NCBI GenBank assembly: GCA_002724505.1
Contig: PBOV01000029.1
Coordinates: 3,527-9,613 of the forward strand
Length of the DNA: 6,087 nucleotides
Direction of reading: 5' to 3'
DNA from: Rhodospirillaceae bacterium
Lineage (GTDB): Bacteria > Pseudomonadota > Alphaproteobacteria > MPNO01 > UBA2964
A program made the translations under genes and the position numbers. Under the pieces are notes generated by a model, which was given only the letters and a program-made list of their open reading frames with translations, was not told the DNA's origin and made no database searches. Of this stretch, positions 1 to 6,087 are shown piece by piece (position 1 is the stretch's first letter; every line of letters starts with the position of its first letter).

Positions 1-540
1 ATGTTGGAGGCCGAAGGAAGCGCGCCGGATTCGCTGGTTGCTTGTATAGGTGGTGGATCAAATGCAATTGGCCTTTTTTATGAGTTTCTAGATGATGAAA
101 ATGTTGAACTTCATGCCGTCGAGGCGGCTGGCAAGGGTATTGAAACCGGCAAACATGCTGCCTCTCTAAGCGCGGGTGAGCCAGGTGTTTTACACGGTAA
201 CAGGACGTACCTTTTACAGGATAATGATGGACAGATCACAGAGGCCCATTCGATCTCTGCCGGCCTGGATTATCCTGGAATCGGTCCGGAGCATTCATGG
301 CTTCATGATATAGGACGCGTGAACTACGTCTCAGTAAAAGATCATCAAGCACTAGAAGCATTTCAATTATGTAGCCAACTTGAAGGCATTATCCCCGCCC
401 TCGAGCCCGCCCATGCCTTAGCACATGTCTCAAAAATAGCGCCATCCCTGCCCAAAAATCATGTGTTAGTGATGAATATGTGTGGACGCGGGGATAAGGA
501 CGTCTTTACCGTTGCTGAAGAATTAGGGGTTACGCTATGA
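1..540 (+). CDS. trpB: Tryptophan synthase beta subunit, C-terminal part (5' end outside window)
   Basis: TrpB is the PLP enzyme that condenses indole with L-serine to make L-tryptophan, working in the cytoplasm as an alpha2beta2 complex with TrpA. Only the last 179 residues are here. The ATG at base 1 is an internal methionine, because TrpB is normally about 400 residues and roughly 215 are missing, including the catalytic PLP-binding lysine. Seen directly: the PLP phosphate-binding loop GGGSNA (fragment residues 17-22), the KHAASLSAG and [10 protein letters not shown] blocks, [13 protein letters not shown] with Asp90 (Asp305 in Salmonella numbering), [16 protein letters not shown] with Glu135 (Glu350), and [14 protein letters not shown] near the end. 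Most enzymes have Ser at the residue that contacts the PLP ring nitrogen (Ser377 in Salmonella); here it is Cys161. The stop codon overlaps the trpA start (ATGA, 537-540), so the two subunits are probably translated in coupled fashion. The reading frame is intact and the identification is secure. Confidence 0.97.
   Translation: MLEAEGSAPDSLVACIGGGSNAIGLFYEFLDDENVELHAVEAAGKGIETGKHAASLSAGEPGVLHGNRTYLLQDNDGQITEAHSISAGLDYPGIGPEHSWLHDIGRVNYVSVKDHQALEAFQLCSQLEGIIPALEPAHALAHVSKIAPSLPKNHVLVMNMCGRGDKDVFTVAEELGVTL
525..529 (+). promoter_or_regulatory. Shine-Dalgarno sequence of trpA
   Basis: AGGGG lies inside the last codons of trpB, seven bases before the trpA ATG at 537. It supports that start codon and the ATGA overlap. 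No comparable purine-rich site precedes the next overlapping start (accD, 1376). Confidence 0.6.
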
Positions 541-1379
541 CGCGGAGTGCGGGTCGACTTAAAGCGCGATTTGATGAACTCGCCGAGGAAGGAAGAGCCG
601 GACTCGTAACATTTATCACAGCCGGTGACCCAAATAAAAAAATTTCCAGTGCAATTTTGGAGGGTTTGCCGAATGCCGGCGCAGATATAATTGAACTGGG
701 GATGCCATTTACTGACCCTATGGCTGACGGTCCAGCAATCCAGGCATCATCTTTGAGAGCTCTTAAAGAAGGCCAGGATATGTCTGCAACGTTGGAAATG
801 GTAAGGAACTTTCGTGCAAAGGACGATCAAACGCCGATTATACTGATGGGTTATTTCAATCCAATTTATAAATATGGCGTAGAGCGTTTTTCGGAAGACA
901 GTGCCAATGCTGGAATCGACGGCCTAATTATCGTGGACATTCCGCCGGAGGAAGACACGGAGCTGCGGATTCCCGCGAACAAAGTCGGTATTGATTTTAT
1001 TCGACTAACGACGCCAACCAGCGATGAAAAGCGCCTGCCAGCGCTAATTTCCGGAGCAACAGGCTTTATTTATTATGTTTCAATCGCAGGAATTACCGGC
1101 ACAAAAACAGCTAAAGCAGTTAACATATCCTCCGCCGTTACCCGGATAAAAAAATTTACCGACCTCCCAATCGCCATCGGATTCGGTATAAAAACCGCTG
1201 AGCAAGCTGCGGAAGTGGCGCGAATCGCCGATGCAGCTGTCGTAGGCTCTGCAATTGTTGAAATTATCGCAGATAATATAGAGACCAAAAGGGACTCAAA
1301 GGAGTTTCCTGATTTGCTAAATTCCGTGTTAACCTTCGTAACTGAACTTGCAAACGGTGTACGGACTGCGCGGTTATGA
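537..1379 (+). CDS. trpA: Tryptophan synthase alpha subunit
   Basis: TrpA cleaves indole-3-glycerol phosphate to indole and glyceraldehyde-3-phosphate and passes the indole through a tunnel to TrpB. The 280-residue length is normal for this TIM-barrel protein. Residues 52-66 read [15 protein letters not shown], which contains both catalytic acids: Glu53 (Glu49 in E. coli) and Asp64 (Asp60). Other family blocks are TFITAGDP near the N-terminus (residues 25-32), [36 protein letters not shown] in the loop 6 region, and the phosphate-binding [10 protein letters not shown] and VVGSAIVE. The start at 537 is supported by an AGGGG seven bases upstream and by the usual N-terminal form (RLKARFDEL). The gene overlaps trpB upstream and accD downstream by four bases each, both as ATGA. 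That fits an operon with termination-reinitiation and balanced TrpA/TrpB output. Nothing is missing or broken. Confidence 0.98.
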   Translation: MTRSAGRLKARFDELAEEGRAGLVTFITAGDPNKKISSAILEGLPNAGADIIELGMPFTDPMADGPAIQASSLRALKEGQDMSATLEMVRNFRAKDDQTPIILMGYFNPIYKYGVERFSEDSANAGIDGLIIVDIPPEEDTELRIPANKVGIDFIRLTTPTSDEKRLPALISGATGFIYYVSIAGITGTKTAKAVNISSAVTRIKKFTDLPIAIGFGIKTAEQAAEVARIADAAVVGSAIVEIIADNIETKRDSKEFPDLLNSVLTFVTELANGVRTARL

Positions 1380-2347
1380 ATTGGCTTACTAATTTCGTCC
1401 GACCTAAGATACGGGCGCTCGTCGAAAAAAAAGAGATTCCTGATAACCTTTGGCAACAATGCACGAGCTGCGAACAAATGATTTTTCATCGCGAGCTAGA
1501 GGCCTCATCACACGTTTGCCACCATTGTGGGCATCATATGCGATTGCCAGCCAAGGAACGACTGGAAATGCTCTTTGATGATGGAAAATATCAAACCCTT
1601 GAGCTCCCGAAGTTAACCGCCGACCCTTTAAAATTTAAAGATCGCAAACGCTATTCTGATAGACTTAAGGAAAGCCGCAGCACTACCGGTGAAGAAGACG
1701 CCTTGATCGTTGCCTATGGCAAAATGGGTGGTCGCGAGGCCGTGATCGCCATCATGAATTTTAGCTTTATGGGCGGGTCGATGGGGCTCGCCCTCGGCAA
1801 AGCAATGCTAATTGCCGCCCGCTTAGCAATTCAAAAGGAAGCTCCATTAATTTGTTTTACTTCATCAGGTGGCGCTCGGATGCAGGAGGGTATTCTTTCA
1901 CTGATGCAGATGCCTCGCACCGTTATCGCTGTAGAAGACGTCAAGCAAGCGGGCCTACCCTATATTACAGTGCTAACAGATCCCACGACTGGCGGGGTTA
2001 CCGCCTCTTTTGCCATGCTGGGCGATATTGCAATTGCGGAACCCGGCGCTGTTATTGGTTTTGCCGGTGCGCGGGTTATTGAGGAGACCATCCGTGAAAA
2101 GTTACCCGAAGGTTTTCAGCGGGCGGAATATCTTCTTGACCATGGTATGATTGACCGAGTTGTCCACCGCCGCCAAATTCGCGACGAGTTAATTCGTATT
2201 TCAGGTCTTTTACTAGAAAATCGTGGTTCGGCAGAAGTTGTTTCCATATCAGCTGCCTCTAAAAAGGGAACGCAAAAAAATACCGCGACCCCAAACCTAC
2301 ATGATGATGCACAAACTATGATAGAAGAGCGCCCCGCTGCGGAGTGA
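1376..2347 (+). CDS. accD: Acetyl-CoA carboxylase carboxyltransferase, beta subunit
   Basis: AccD pairs with AccA to form the carboxyltransferase that moves the carboxyl group from biotin on AccB to acetyl-CoA, giving malonyl-CoA for fatty acid synthesis. The N-terminal zinc ribbon is clear: Cys29-x2-Cys32 and Cys48-x2-Cys51. The crotonase-like domain follows, with GGSMGLALGKA, the oxyanion-type loop SSGGARMQEG (residues 163-172), TGGVTASFAMLGD (Gly206-Gly207 region), IGFAGARVIEET and a terminal helix region EYLLDHGMIDRVVHR. At 323 residues it is slightly longer than E. coli AccD (304). The excess is a polar tail from about residue 290 that looks disordered and poorly conserved. The start overlaps the trpA stop (ATGA, 1376-1379) and has no good Shine-Dalgarno sequence, so translation probably depends on ribosomes finishing trpA. 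Linkage of accD to trpFBA and folC is a recurrent alphaproteobacterial arrangement. Confidence 0.98.
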   Translation: MNWLTNFVRPKIRALVEKKEIPDNLWQQCTSCEQMIFHRELEASSHVCHHCGHHMRLPAKERLEMLFDDGKYQTLELPKLTADPLKFKDRKRYSDRLKESRSTTGEEDALIVAYGKMGGREAVIAIMNFSFMGGSMGLALGKAMLIAARLAIQKEAPLICFTSSGGARMQEGILSLMQMPRTVIAVEDVKQAGLPYITVLTDPTTGGVTASFAMLGDIAIAEPGAVIGFAGARVIEETIREKLPEGFQRAEYLLDHGMIDRVVHRRQIRDELIRISGLLLENRGSAEVVSISAASKKGTQKNTATPNLHDDAQTMIEERPAAE

Positions 2348-3653
2348 CGTTCTCCTCGAACGCCTCAGCGCGCTTCATCCCAAAGCCATCGATCTGTCCC
2401 TTGGTCGGACCCAGAGGCTATTGGCAACTCTAGGGAATCCGGAAAAATCACTCCCAAAAGTTGTTCATATTGCCGGTACAAACGGAAAGGGGTCGACGAT
2501 CGCCTTTCTAAAATCAATATGTGAACTGGCGGGGCTTACAGCGCATTGCTACACCTCACCTCATCTCATCCGTTTCACGGAACGAATCTCCATTGCTGGT
2601 AGGAATATCAAAGAAGAGACGTTAACAAACGTTCTTAAGGAATGCGAAGCTGCCAATGGAGGCAATGCAATCACGTTATTTGAGATCACTACGGTCGCCG
2701 CGTTTCTAGCATTTTCGCGCCAAAGAGCCGATATCACCCTAATCGAAACAGGTCTCGGTGGTAGATTCGACTCAACCAACATTTTTGAGAAGCCCGCTTT
2801 GACAATAATTACCCCTGTTTCAATGGATCATATGTCCTGGCTGGGTCACACGATAGCCGATATCGCTTTCGAAAAAGCTGGTATACTAAAGTCGGGGGTA
2901 ACAGGGGTTATTGGGCCCCAACTGCCAGACGCTCACGCAGTAATTGCTAAACGCGCAAAGGAAGTTGGCGCCAATATCATTACCCATGGAAAAGACTGGG
3001 ATTTCCGAGATTACGGCGACGGGTTTTTGCTTAAGATGAATGATTTGGAGATCACCTTGCCCCGGCCCTCTCTGGCGGGAAGCCACCAGACTACCAATGC
3101 GGCAACAGCAGCCTTGGCCGCAAGATTGGTCCCAGAACTATCCATATCGAATGCTGCGATCATCAAAGGACTAAAACGGACCACCTGGCCAGGACGGCTA
3201 CAAAAACTCACAGGCCGTTTGGCCGCCCGCCTCCCTAAAGGCTGGTCGCTCTGGCTTGATGGTGGCCATAACACAGCTGCCGCGAACGCCCTGGCAACCG
3301 TCGCTTCGAGATGGCAAGATCAACCGCTTCATATCATCTTCGGTTTTCTCGATAGCCGCGATCCGAGAGCTTTTCTCAAACCCCTCGCTGACTATACGAA
3401 AACCTTACAGGCCGTCGCCATTCCAGGAGAAGAGTCTAGCCTAACCACTGCCAGTATAACAAAAGCTGCCCGCGAATCCGGAATCGTCGCAACCGAGGCA
3501 ACCGATTTTATCACAGCTATTGATAAGATTGCCCTATCATCAGATAAGACCGGGCGTATTCTGATTTGCGGATCTCTATATTTGGCTGGCGCGGTTCTCG
3601 CCTACGAAGAAGCCCCGCCAAAAGACGGGGCTTCAAAATCAAAAACCACTTAG
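2337..3653 (+). CDS. folC: Bifunctional dihydrofolate synthase / folylpolyglutamate synthase (start probably CTG)
   Basis: FolC joins glutamate to dihydropteroate and then extends the glutamate tail of folates, using ATP. It is a cytoplasmic Mur-ligase-family enzyme. Seen directly: the P-loop HIAGTNGKGST, the YTSPHLIRFTERI block, ETGLGGRFDSTN (magnesium-binding glutamate), a DHMSWLGHTIADIAFEKAGI block, then the C-terminal domain with TWPGRLQ, WLDGGHN and ICGSLYLAG. The first ordinary start codon in frame is TTG at 2421. It would lose a conserved N-terminal helix that is nevertheless encoded just upstream in the same frame: RSDVLLERLSALHPKAIDLS, from 2340. The frame is closed by TAG at 2322-2324, and between there and 2421 there is no ATG, GTG or TTG. 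CTG at 2337 gives 438 residues, a typical family length, puts the P-loop lysine at about residue 51 as in L. casei FolC, and overlaps accD by 11 bases. A weak GAAGAG (2324-2329) precedes it. Function is certain; the start is inferred. TTG 2421 is the conservative alternative. Confidence 0.93.
   Translation: MRSDVLLERLSALHPKAIDLSLGRTQRLLATLGNPEKSLPKVVHIAGTNGKGSTIAFLKSICELAGLTAHCYTSPHLIRFTERISIAGRNIKEETLTNVLKECEAANGGNAITLFEITTVAAFLAFSRQRADITLIETGLGGRFDSTNIFEKPALTIITPVSMDHMSWLGHTIADIAFEKAGILKSGVTGVIGPQLPDAHAVIAKRAKEVGANIITHGKDWDFRDYGDGFLLKMNDLEITLPRPSLAGSHQTTNAATAALAARLVPELSISNAAIIKGLKRTTWPGRLQKLTGRLAARLPKGWSLWLDGGHNTAAANALATVASRWQDQPLHIIFGFLDSRDPRAFLKPLADYTKTLQAVAIPGEESSLTTASITKAARESGIVATEATDFITAIDKIALSSDKTGRILICGSLYLAGAVLAYEEAPPKDGASKSKTT
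3609..3634 (-). terminator. Probable factor-independent terminator of trxA, inside the folC 3' end
   Basis: GAAGCCCCG (3609-3617) and CGGGGCTTC (3626-3634) form a perfect nine-base-pair, GC-rich stem around an eight-base loop. It lies about 30 bases past the trxA stop on the minus strand and within the last codons of folC on the plus strand. On the minus strand the stem ends in CTTC and is followed by TTCG, a partial U-tract. On the plus strand it is followed by AAAATC, with no U-tract. This asymmetry suggests it stops trxA transcripts rather than folC transcripts, which would otherwise lose their stop codon. The U-tract is interrupted by C, so terminator strength is uncertain. Confidence 0.55.
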
Positions 3654-3663
3654 ATCGAATAGG

Positions 3664-3984
3664 CTAAATCGATTCGTTAATCCACTCGACAAGTTTACTC
3701 TTCGGAAGGGCACCGACCTTGGTGGCCGCCACCTCCCCATCCTTGAAAATCATAAGCGTTGGAATGCCTCTAACACCCAACTTTGTAGGGGTTTCTGGAT
3801 TGTCGTCAATATTGATTTTTGCCACTGTGAGCTTGCCATCCATTTCAGCGGCTATTTCTTCCAATGACGGGCCAATCTGCTTGCATGGACCACACCATTC
3901 AGCCCAGAAATCGACGAGAACCGGTCCCTCGGCTTTTAATACATCAGAATCAAAAGAGTCATCTGAAATCGGTTTGCTAGTCAT
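3664..3984 (-). CDS. trxA: Thioredoxin 1
   Basis: Thioredoxin is a small cytoplasmic dithiol protein that reduces disulfides in client proteins such as ribonucleotide reductase and is itself recharged by thioredoxin reductase. The 106-residue length is standard. The active site is WCGPC with Cys31 and Cys34, preceded by the buried Asp25 that assists proton transfer. The cis-proline is Pro75 in RGIPTLMIF, and [18 protein letters not shown] completes the fold. There is no signal peptide, so it is not a periplasmic member. The ATG at 3984 is supported by AAGGA six bases upstream. The gene lies 72 bases downstream of addA on the same strand, with no obvious terminator between them, so the two may share a transcript. 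It converges on folC with only ten bases between the stop codons. No residue is unusual. Confidence 0.97.
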   Translation of the reverse strand: MTSKPISDDSFDSDVLKAEGPVLVDFWAEWCGPCKQIGPSLEEIAAEMDGKLTVAKINIDDNPETPTKLGVRGIPTLMIFKDGEVAATKVGALPKSKLVEWINESI

Positions 3985-4056
3985 TTATTTTCCTTTCAAG
4001 CTTCCGCTATTAGCTCGTTGCGCTTACCTCCAAACTAGAAAACGGAGAAGTGTGCG
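3985..4056 (-). other. addA-trxA intergenic spacer, promoter possible but not demonstrated
   Basis: This 72-base spacer between the addA stop and the trxA start is the longest non-coding stretch in the window. It holds the trxA ribosome binding site. On the minus strand a TTGGAG (4033-4028) and a TAATAG (4013-4008) faintly resemble promoter boxes, but they are only 14 bases apart and match poorly. No hairpin with a U-tract was seen after addA, so read-through from addA into trxA is plausible. Confidence 0.4.
3991..3995 (-). promoter_or_regulatory. Shine-Dalgarno sequence of trxA
   Basis: On the minus strand AAGGA (within GAAAGGAA) lies six bases before the trxA ATG. This is a strong, well-spaced site, in contrast to the coupled genes on the other strand, so trxA can be translated independently of addA. 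Confidence 0.7.
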
Positions 4057-6087
4057 TCAAGCGTCCAAATGTTCGAAATATATATCTAGTAGCTCATCGG
4101 GAAGAGCCATAAGATAAGGAACATCTGTCCAAAGCAAAGCACAATCGATACGTCGTTCCAGAAAAACTGGTCGCAATACTGCCCGATAAGCCGCCATCTG
4201 TCGCATATAAGTCCTTGGGACATCTCTGATATCAGCCGGTGGTAGCCGATTTGATTTATAATCAACAATGATTACGCGGTCCTCCTGAACCACTAACCGG
4301 TCTACCTGGCCAGCAACGACGTGGCTTCCCAAAAGGCCCGTCACCGGCACCTCTGCTCGTGAATCGGGGCCAAACAGATCTGCAAAACCAGGGTTAGCCA
4401 AGACAGCCAAAACTTCTGATGCATAGTTCTTCTGGTCATTTTCGGATAGATTATGAATAGGGCATGCAAGAAAACGGGCAGCAGCAGTGGCACGCCCCCG
4501 CTCACTGATCAAGGGCAAGAGCTGCAACAAACGATGGATAATAAGCCCGCGGCGGAAGAAAAATGCCGTGTCACTCCCTACCGGAGAGCGTGTTGCAGGT
4601 TCAAATTCATCGGGGCGCGACGGCGCCAAAGGCCGGGGTGGTATCCGTTCCGCGGGTGGTAACCTTTTCACCCAATCCGGCAAAGTGTTTGGCGCGATGG
4701 CACGCCGGATACCTTCTCGCGAGCACTCCGATTCTTTTTGCTGGGGATTACTCAAGCGCCAGCCGGTACCCTTCCACCCATGCACCGTGAGCCCAGTCAA
4801 ATCAAAGTCAAAGGGATCACTTGCATCGGTCATCGCAGATTCAACTAACTCATACCAATTTCCCTTGGAGGCTCGCCGCCGAGTATGCCAACCGCAAACA
4901 TAGAGACGATCTTCAGCCCGGGTCATTGCTACATAGAGAAGCCGTCGATACTCACGATCCCTAATTTCCGCAGCACTAGCCAGTGCTTCCTCACATTGGG
5001 CCTCCGCATAGCGCCGCCGAGGTGGCCAAAAAAATAGGCCATCCTTATTCCAAAGTATCCGAGGCACCTGACTTGGCACTTGCAGGCTATCGGGCAGAAA
5101 TACTACTGGCGCTTCCAGACCTTTTGAACCATGAACGGTCATCACGCGTACTTCGTCACGCGTTGACTGTTCAAGGTCACGCTTTACTTCAATTTCGTTA
5201 GTATCGAGCCAGCGCAAGAAACCTTGTAAAGATGGGACCTGGCTCCTTTCATAATCAAGGGCAAGCGTCAAAAATTCGTCAATTGGGTCATTAGAGTCAA
5301 CGCCCAGCCTGGACAGTATTTTTTTTCGCCCGCCACGGCTGCCAAGAATCTCCGCGAACAACTCAAAGGGTGGTTTAAAATCCACTCGCGTCAATAGGCC
5401 CGTGAGTTCTTCGGCAGCAAATTCATAAAGAGAATTTTCCGCCCGGCGGCGGCGCAGAACCGTCCACAGATTCTCGTCACCTCGATCATAAGAAAGGTCA
5501 AAAAGATCATCTTCCGAAAATCCGATCAAGGGCCCTTTAAGAACTGTCGCTAGGGTTAGTTCATCTTCTGGTAGAAGCAGAAATTCGCCAAGCGCAATGA
5601 GGTCGCGCACTGCCAATTGTTCACTCAACACCATCCGATCTTTACCAGCAACCGGAATATTATTTCTTTTAAGAGCGCGAACCATTTTCTCGACAAAGGT
5701 GCCTCGGCGGCGCACCAGAATCATAATATCACCCGCGCTTAGAGGTCGATTTTTACTGGCTAAAAACTCGTTGTTTTCTATCCAGTAACGAATCTTTGAG
5801 GCTATGCCATCTGCCAACTGAGTCTGGGGATCTTGGCCCCAGCGCCCCGTCACTGGCGGCGCCCAAGGCAGTAATTCTACTGTCTCCTCGGGAACGACCG
5901 GTGGCCACAGTTCCACAACACCCGCTTGACCAATACGAAATGCCTCATGATGCATTAGAGTATCAGAATCAACCACGCCGGGACTTGCTGTTTCCTGCGC
6001 AAAGACTGAGTCCACTATTCGCAAAACAGAGGCAGTCGACCGAAAGGAAATATCTAGATTAACGTCTTCCCAGGGTTTTTCAATTTC
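4057..6087 (-). CDS. addA: Double-strand break repair helicase/nuclease AddA, C-terminal 676 residues (N-terminus beyond window)
   Basis: AddA is the UvrD/Rep-type helicase and nuclease subunit of AddAB, which processes DNA double-strand ends for RecA-mediated recombination. The frame is open to base 6087, so the gene continues off the right edge. Roughly the first 480-500 residues, with the Walker A and DExQ-type motifs, are absent. Fragment residues 14-18, SFRST, are helicase motif IV. Motif V is VMTVHGSKGLEAPVVF (about 315-330) and motif VI is YRRLLYVAMTRAEDRLYV (about 380-397). The RecB-family nuclease domain fills the last 165 residues, with RRGLIIHRLLQLLP (His518), GQVDRL (Asp596), VDYKSNR (Asp609 and Lys611) and QMAAY (Gln630, Tyr634). 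All expected nuclease residues are present, so this subunit should cut DNA. There are no frameshifts. A TTG at 6024 is the first possible start inside the window but lies right after motif IV, so it is not the gene start. addB is expected upstream, beyond the edge. trxA follows after 72 bases. Confidence 0.96.
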   Translation of the reverse strand, partial: EIEKPWEDVNLDISFRSTASVLRIVDSVFAQETASPGVVDSDTLMHHEAFRIGQAGVVELWPPVVPEETVELLPWAPPVTGRWGQDPQTQLADGIASKIRYWIENNEFLASKNRPLSAGDIMILVRRRGTFVEKMVRALKRNNIPVAGKDRMVLSEQLAVRDLIALGEFLLLPEDELTLATVLKGPLIGFSEDDLFDLSYDRGDENLWTVLRRRRAENSLYEFAAEELTGLLTRVDFKPPFELFAEILGSRGGRKKILSRLGVDSNDPIDEFLTLALDYERSQVPSLQGFLRWLDTNEIEVKRDLEQSTRDEVRVMTVHGSKGLEAPVVFLPDSLQVPSQVPRILWNKDGLFFWPPRRRYAEAQCEEALASAAEIRDREYRRLLYVAMTRAEDRLYVCGWHTRRRASKGNWYELVESAMTDASDPFDFDLTGLTVHGWKGTGWRLSNPQQKESECSREGIRRAIAPNTLPDWVKRLPPAERIPPRPLAPSRPDEFEPATRSPVGSDTAFFFRRGLIIHRLLQLLPLISERGRATAAARFLACPIHNLSENDQKNYASEVLAVLANPGFADLFGPDSRAEVPVTGLLGSHVVAGQVDRLVVQEDRVIIVDYKSNRLPPADIRDVPRTYMRQMAAYRAVLRPVFLERRIDCALLWTDVPYLMALPDELLDIYFEHLDA

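Noticed and set aside
1..3. ATG at base 1 as the true trpB start
   Set aside because: The sequence matches TrpB from about residue 216 onward and lacks the catalytic lysine region, so this is an internal methionine at the window edge.
1073..1489. Minus-strand open frame of 138 codons across the trpA-accD junction
   Set aside because: It lies opposite two well-identified genes, has no recognisable domain, and crosses the junction of two genes whose own frames are fully conserved.
3656..3676. CGAAT/ATTCG inverted repeat near the folC and trxA stops as a folC terminator
   Set aside because: The stem is only five AT-containing pairs with an 11-base loop and no U-tract.
4008..4033. Minus-strand promoter for trxA (TTGGAG and TAATAG boxes)
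   Set aside because: The boxes match consensus poorly and are only 14 bases apart, too short for a standard promoter.
4487..4903. Plus-strand open frame of 138 codons inside addA
   Set aside because: It is antisense to the conserved AddA C-terminal half, its product is basic and low in recognisable structure, and several other overlapping frames in the same region are equally open by chance.
6022..6024. TTG at 6024 (minus strand) as a start for a shorter AddA-like protein
   Set aside because: The same frame continues to the window edge and encodes helicase motif IV (SFRST) immediately upstream, so the gene starts outside the window.
1..6087. A new defence, mobile or secondary-metabolite system
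   Set aside because: Every gene belongs to a well-known housekeeping family in its usual alphaproteobacterial order. There are no direct repeats, integrase or transposase remnants, or unassigned genes.

Overview
This window looks like ordinary chromosomal core sequence from an alphaproteobacterium. The evidence is the gene order: trpB-trpA-accD-folC on one strand, converging on trxA and addA on the other. That neighbourhood is characteristic of Alphaproteobacteria. The protein sequences also read like alphaproteobacterial versions: AccD begins [12 protein letters not shown], TrpA has [11 protein letters not shown], and the exonuclease is of the AddA rather than RecB type. Base composition looks moderate, close to half GC by eye, so this is neither a typical high-GC Rhizobium/Caulobacter-type genome nor an extremely AT-rich SAR11-type genome. 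I cannot name a genus.

Layout. Bases 1-540 hold the C-terminal 179 codons of trpB; the gene starts before the window. trpA (537-1379) and accD (1376-2347) follow, each joined to the gene before it by a 4-base ATGA stop/start overlap. folC comes next. Its conserved N-terminus can be read back into the end of accD, but that stretch has no ATG, GTG or TTG start, so the best-fitting start is a CTG at 2337. folC ends at 3653. Ten bases separate it from the convergent trxA (3984-3664, minus strand). Beyond trxA, 72 non-coding bases lead to the 3' part of addA (minus strand), which runs off the right edge at 6087 without its N-terminal helicase half. A strong hairpin inside the 3' end of folC is placed and oriented to terminate trxA transcripts. 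There is no gene-free stretch longer than 72 bases.

How the genes work together. The plus-strand genes look like one translationally coupled operon. It covers the last two steps of tryptophan synthesis (TrpA/TrpB), the carboxyltransferase beta subunit of acetyl-CoA carboxylase (fatty acid synthesis), and folate synthesis and polyglutamylation. The minus-strand pair is a DNA double-strand-break repair helicase/nuclease subunit followed by a thioredoxin. addB is expected just beyond the right edge.

I found no mobile element, CRISPR array, RNA gene, phage gene or new defence system. The points worth a second look are small: the probable non-canonical folC start, the terminator-like hairpin encoded inside the opposing gene, and a Cys in place of the usual Ser at the TrpB cofactor contact.
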